From a virus, in IMG/VR virus record IMGVR_UViG_3300020056_000212, positions 1-20,053 of that record: a stretch of 20,053 bases of DNA; one strand, written 5' to 3'. The position numbers were made by a program, and so were the translations under genes. Position 1 is the stretch's first letter, and each line of letters starts with the position of its first letter. Below the pieces are notes generated by a model. It was not told where the DNA came from. It did not search any database and was given only the letters and a program-made list of their open reading frames with translations. Positions 17,397-20,053 of this stretch are shown one piece after another.

Positions 17397-20053
17397 ATGG
17401 CAAACGATAAGAAATTTATAGTCAAAAACGGCCTCCAAACTCTTGGAGACGTACTCATTGGTACGTCTACTGACGATGGTGTTAGTAAACTTCAAGTAGA
17501 TGGTCCTACTCATATTGAGGCCACTCTTCCTTCATATCCTACCTTAAAAGTTACGAACGACTCTGGTTCTGCAGGTGCACCCATCATTCAATTCGTTGGA
17601 CCTTCTGGTGCATTGAATGTTGAGAACCTTGGAACCCTAAACGATTACGGTATCTTTAACTCTACAAATGGTATTGAGTTTCATAACGGTAATGATGGTC
17701 TAGTCTTCAAACAAAACGGTGTTGCAAGACTTTCTATTGAAAATGGTAACACAACTTTCACAGGTTTGTCAACTACAAATATCGAAGGTCGTCGTATTAT
17801 TACGACAGATGACGAAGCACGTAATGGTGGTTCATTCGACGCTGCAACACTTGATGGTTTAGACTCTATCCAGTTTGTTCGTTCTGATGAAGACGATACA
17901 ATGGATGGTTCGTACATTATCACAGGTAACTTGACAGTTTTCGGTACGACGACAACCATCTCTTCTGAAACAGTAACAATCGCAGATAACATTCTATTGT
18001 TGAATAGTAATGTTACAGGTACGCCTTCTGAAAATGCAGGTATTGAAATTGAAAGAGGAACATCTACAAATGTTTCCTTCATTTGGAATGAAGCTGCAGA
18101 CTGGTGGACAATCGGTGATTATGCACTTGAAACAATTGAGATTAGATCAGTTGCTGATAATGATCTTCTTCTTCGTGCTGCAAGTTCAGGTAGTGCAAAT
18201 GTTAACATCACTGGCGGATATGGTACTTCCTACCAAGGTCTAAGATCTGCAAAAGTTGGTGTCGAAGGTTGGGGTGAGATCCTTTACAATAGTGCGACAA
18301 AACTTAAAGGTATCTCTGACGGTATAGAAGCAACCGAAAACCTTGATGTTAAAGGTGATATCACTATTGGAGACAACAATGGTGCTGCACAGATTTTCTT
18401 TGACGGTAGTGGTCTTAATAATACTCTGTATTCAAACAATGGGGAAATTGGTTTCCTCAAACAGAACTTTAACTACGGTGCATATCTAAACTCAGACGAA
18501 GACTGGATTGTATCTGGTAACAATGTTGCACAGGGTAATATTATTTCAGAAGGCGACATCACTGCGTATGATGATATCGTTGCAAACAATAATATCAATG
18601 CAACTAATGGTAATATCACTGCAGATGCGGGTAATATCGCAGCTACTACAGGTAATGTAACTGCAGGAAACAGTATTACTGCACAGAATAACATTACTGC
18701 AACAACTGGTAATATCGATGCGACTGCAGGAAACGTAACTGCAGGGAATGATGTATCAGCAGGTAATGACGTTACCGCTGCAAACGATGTGACTGCAACT
18801 GCAGGTGACGTAACTGCAGGACAAGACGTTATTGCAACACGTGACATCTCTGCAGGTAGAGATGCAAACATCACTGAAGACTTAACTGCGAATAATGCGT
18901 ATATCACCAATGATCTGACCGCTGACGACATTATCTCCCAGACTATCAATGCGAACAGTGCAATCATTGGTGATATCACTGCGAACAATATTGTTGCAGA
19001 TCAGGATATTCGTTCTGGTCGTTTCGTCGACAATGACGATGACACATATTTCTTCGATGGTGATAAAGCGTCTGTTGCGAATACAATCGGTATCGATACT
19101 TACATCTTCCATAATGGTGATACAGACACACGTATGGGATTTGATGGTGCGGATCAAATCAGTTTCCAAACTGGTGGTACAGAAAGATTAAACATTGACA
19201 ACAACTCTGCAGACTTTACTGTAGGAGTTTATGCACCAACATTCTATGATTCAGATGACTCAAACTACTTCGTCAATCCTGCATCTGCGTCGATCATGTC
19301 AAGTATCTACATCGACGACTTTATCTATCATGCGCAATCAATCAATGACTATATGGGATTTGCCGCTGCAAATGATTGGCGAGTTACGATTGGTAGTACA
19401 CTTAAACTGAATGTTACAGATGCAATCACGCAATCTTTCAATAACGTTCGTGCACCAAGATACCTTGGTGCATCTGGCACAACATATTACTTAGACCTAG
19501 ACAACACAGGAAACAATACGTCTCTTGCGGTTGATGGTCGTGTCCAAATTGGTAACGTTACTGATGTTGACAGATGGAACGACAACACTGGTACTGGTGG
19601 TATTTCTCTTGCATCTTACAATGGGTTTGGTGGAAACAACAACCCATCTATCGCCATCTCTGGTGCGAATGGTGCATATGCACTAATGTACATGAACCGT
19701 ATCGATATGGGCAACAACCCATTCGATAACAGTAACAGATATATTCATTTCTATAAAGATGGTTCTCCTGTTCAAAAGATTGCGGGTGACACAACTGGTA
19801 ACCTTAACTTTGTACCAGATTCAGATGCGACTGCAGTTAAGTTCTGGAACGCAAGTGCAGACAATCTATTCACTATTAATGGTGGTGGTGCAGTTGTTGT
19901 CGGTGGTGAATCTGCAACTTATGGAAGTTCAGATGCTACTCCTGTTCTGGGTAGTATTACCAACAATAGACTACATGTAAATGGTTCTATCCAACTTAAT
20001 GGAAACAATGACGCAATCGTATTTGGTCGTGGAACTTCATCATTCCTAAAAGA
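17397..20053 (+). CDS. Second modular tail fibre protein, 3'-truncated by window edge
   Basis: The frame runs from the ATG at 17397 without a stop to the last base (885 complete codons), so the gene continues beyond the window. The N-terminus is 'MANDKKFIVKNGLQTLGD', then 'VLIGTSTDDGVSKLQVDG', a common opening of marine phage fibres. About residues 145-240 carry 'AATLDGLDSIQFVRSDEDDTMDG', 'GNLTVFGTTTTISSETVTIADNILLLN', 'GIEIERGTSTNVSFIWNE' and 'WWTIGD', a module I recognise from many T4-like phage fibres. A short-period tract follows (about 385-540), then 'APTFYDSDDSNYFVNPAS' (near 612-636), another common fibre motif, and beta-rich segments with 'YLDLDNTGNNTSLAVDGRVQIG' and 'ALMYMNRIDMGNNPF'. 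Its receptor-facing end is probably outside the window. It follows the first giant fibre, so the pair may form parts of one appendage or alternative fibres. Confidence 0.85.
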   Translation, partial: MANDKKFIVKNGLQTLGDVLIGTSTDDGVSKLQVDGPTHIEATLPSYPTLKVTNDSGSAGAPIIQFVGPSGALNVENLGTLNDYGIFNSTNGIEFHNGNDGLVFKQNGVARLSIENGNTTFTGLSTTNIEGRRIITTDDEARNGGSFDAATLDGLDSIQFVRSDEDDTMDGSYIITGNLTVFGTTTTISSETVTIADNILLLNSNVTGTPSENAGIEIERGTSTNVSFIWNEAADWWTIGDYALETIEIRSVADNDLLLRAASSGSANVNITGGYGTSYQGLRSAKVGVEGWGEILYNSATKLKGISDGIEATENLDVKGDITIGDNNGAAQIFFDGSGLNNTLYSNNGEIGFLKQNFNYGAYLNSDEDWIVSGNNVAQGNIISEGDITAYDDIVANNNINATNGNITADAGNIAATTGNVTAGNSITAQNNITATTGNIDATAGNVTAGNDVSAGNDVTAANDVTATAGDVTAGQDVIATRDISAGRDANITEDLTANNAYITNDLTADDIISQTINANSAIIGDITANNIVADQDIRSGRFVDNDDDTYFFDGDKASVANTIGIDTYIFHNGDTDTRMGFDGADQISFQTGGTERLNIDNNSADFTVGVYAPTFYDSDDSNYFVNPASASIMSSIYIDDFIYHAQSINDYMGFAAANDWRVTIGSTLKLNVTDAITQSFNNVRAPRYLGASGTTYYLDLDNTGNNTSLAVDGRVQIGNVTDVDRWNDNTGTGGISLASYNGFGGNNNPSIAISGANGAYALMYMNRIDMGNNPFDNSNRYIHFYKDGSPVQKIAGDTTGNLNFVPDSDATAVKFWNASADNLFTINGGGAVVVGGESATYGSSDATPVLGSITNNRLHVNGSIQLNGNNDAIVFGRGTSSFLK
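18550..19020 (+). repeat. Short-period solenoid-like tract in the second fibre
   Basis: About 155 residues with an isoleucine or valine every 6 to 8 positions in units such as 'GNITA', 'GNVTAG', 'NDVSAG', 'NDVTAA', 'GDVTAG', 'RDISAG', followed by longer units ('DLTANNAYITNDLTADDI'). It is almost free of aromatics and charges apart from Asp. The regular hydrophobic spacing with small residues and Asn/Asp between is what beta-helices or intertwined trimeric beta-stalks show. The DNA carries repeated ACTGCAGG strings in the central part. The structure is inferred from periodicity only. Confidence 0.65.

Noticed and set aside
18473-18988. 171-codon open frame on the minus strand
   Set aside because: It is antisense to the short-period repeat tract of the second fibre, which leaves the reverse strand free of stops. 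The real coding frame on the plus strand spans the entire region.

Overview
The window looks like part of the structural (tail and adhesin) module of a large tailed phage, most likely a marine T4-like myovirus of the kind that infects cyanobacteria or other marine bacteria. This rests on four things: all genes lie on one strand with almost no intergenic space; the proteins are very long and built from repeated modules familiar from such phages' fibres and large virion proteins; there is an exact T4-type late promoter octamer (TATAAATA) in the only notable gap; and there are no metabolic, replication, tRNA or bacterial housekeeping genes. The host cannot be determined from this window.

Layout, all on the + strand: (1) 1-6046, the 3' part of a giant virion protein (at least 2014 residues here, 5' end outside the window), built from two module families repeated four and about nine times; (2) 6059-6514, a 151-residue small beta-rich protein; (3) 6504-10409, a 1301-residue collagen-like fibre whose Gly-X-Gln blocks are interrupted by globular modules, one of them a cupredoxin-like domain with an apparently complete type 1 copper ligand set; (4) 10456-10794, a 112-residue adaptor-like protein directly behind the late promoter; (5) 10799-17362, a 2187-residue modular tail fibre with several internal repeat families; (6) 17397 to the window end, the first 885 residues of another modular fibre, truncated at the 3' edge.

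The likely common role is building the host-contact apparatus. The giant repeat protein would be a baseplate or tail structural component, the two small beta proteins would be adaptors or decorations, and the collagen-like protein and the two giant fibres would be elongated appendages. These roles are inferred from architecture and from resemblance to recurring marine phage families. No search was run.

The least ordinary feature is the copper-type cupredoxin inserted between collagen-like blocks of the fibre (8256-8555), together with a recognisably related domain in the neighbouring giant fibre (about 14437-14739) that has lost every ligand. Other points of note are the two-module architecture of the first protein, with cysteines at fixed repeat positions; an exactly periodic 273-bp (91-residue) repeat; a 45-bp triplicate; a short-period solenoid-like tract in the last gene; and a strong excess of the palindrome CTGCAG.
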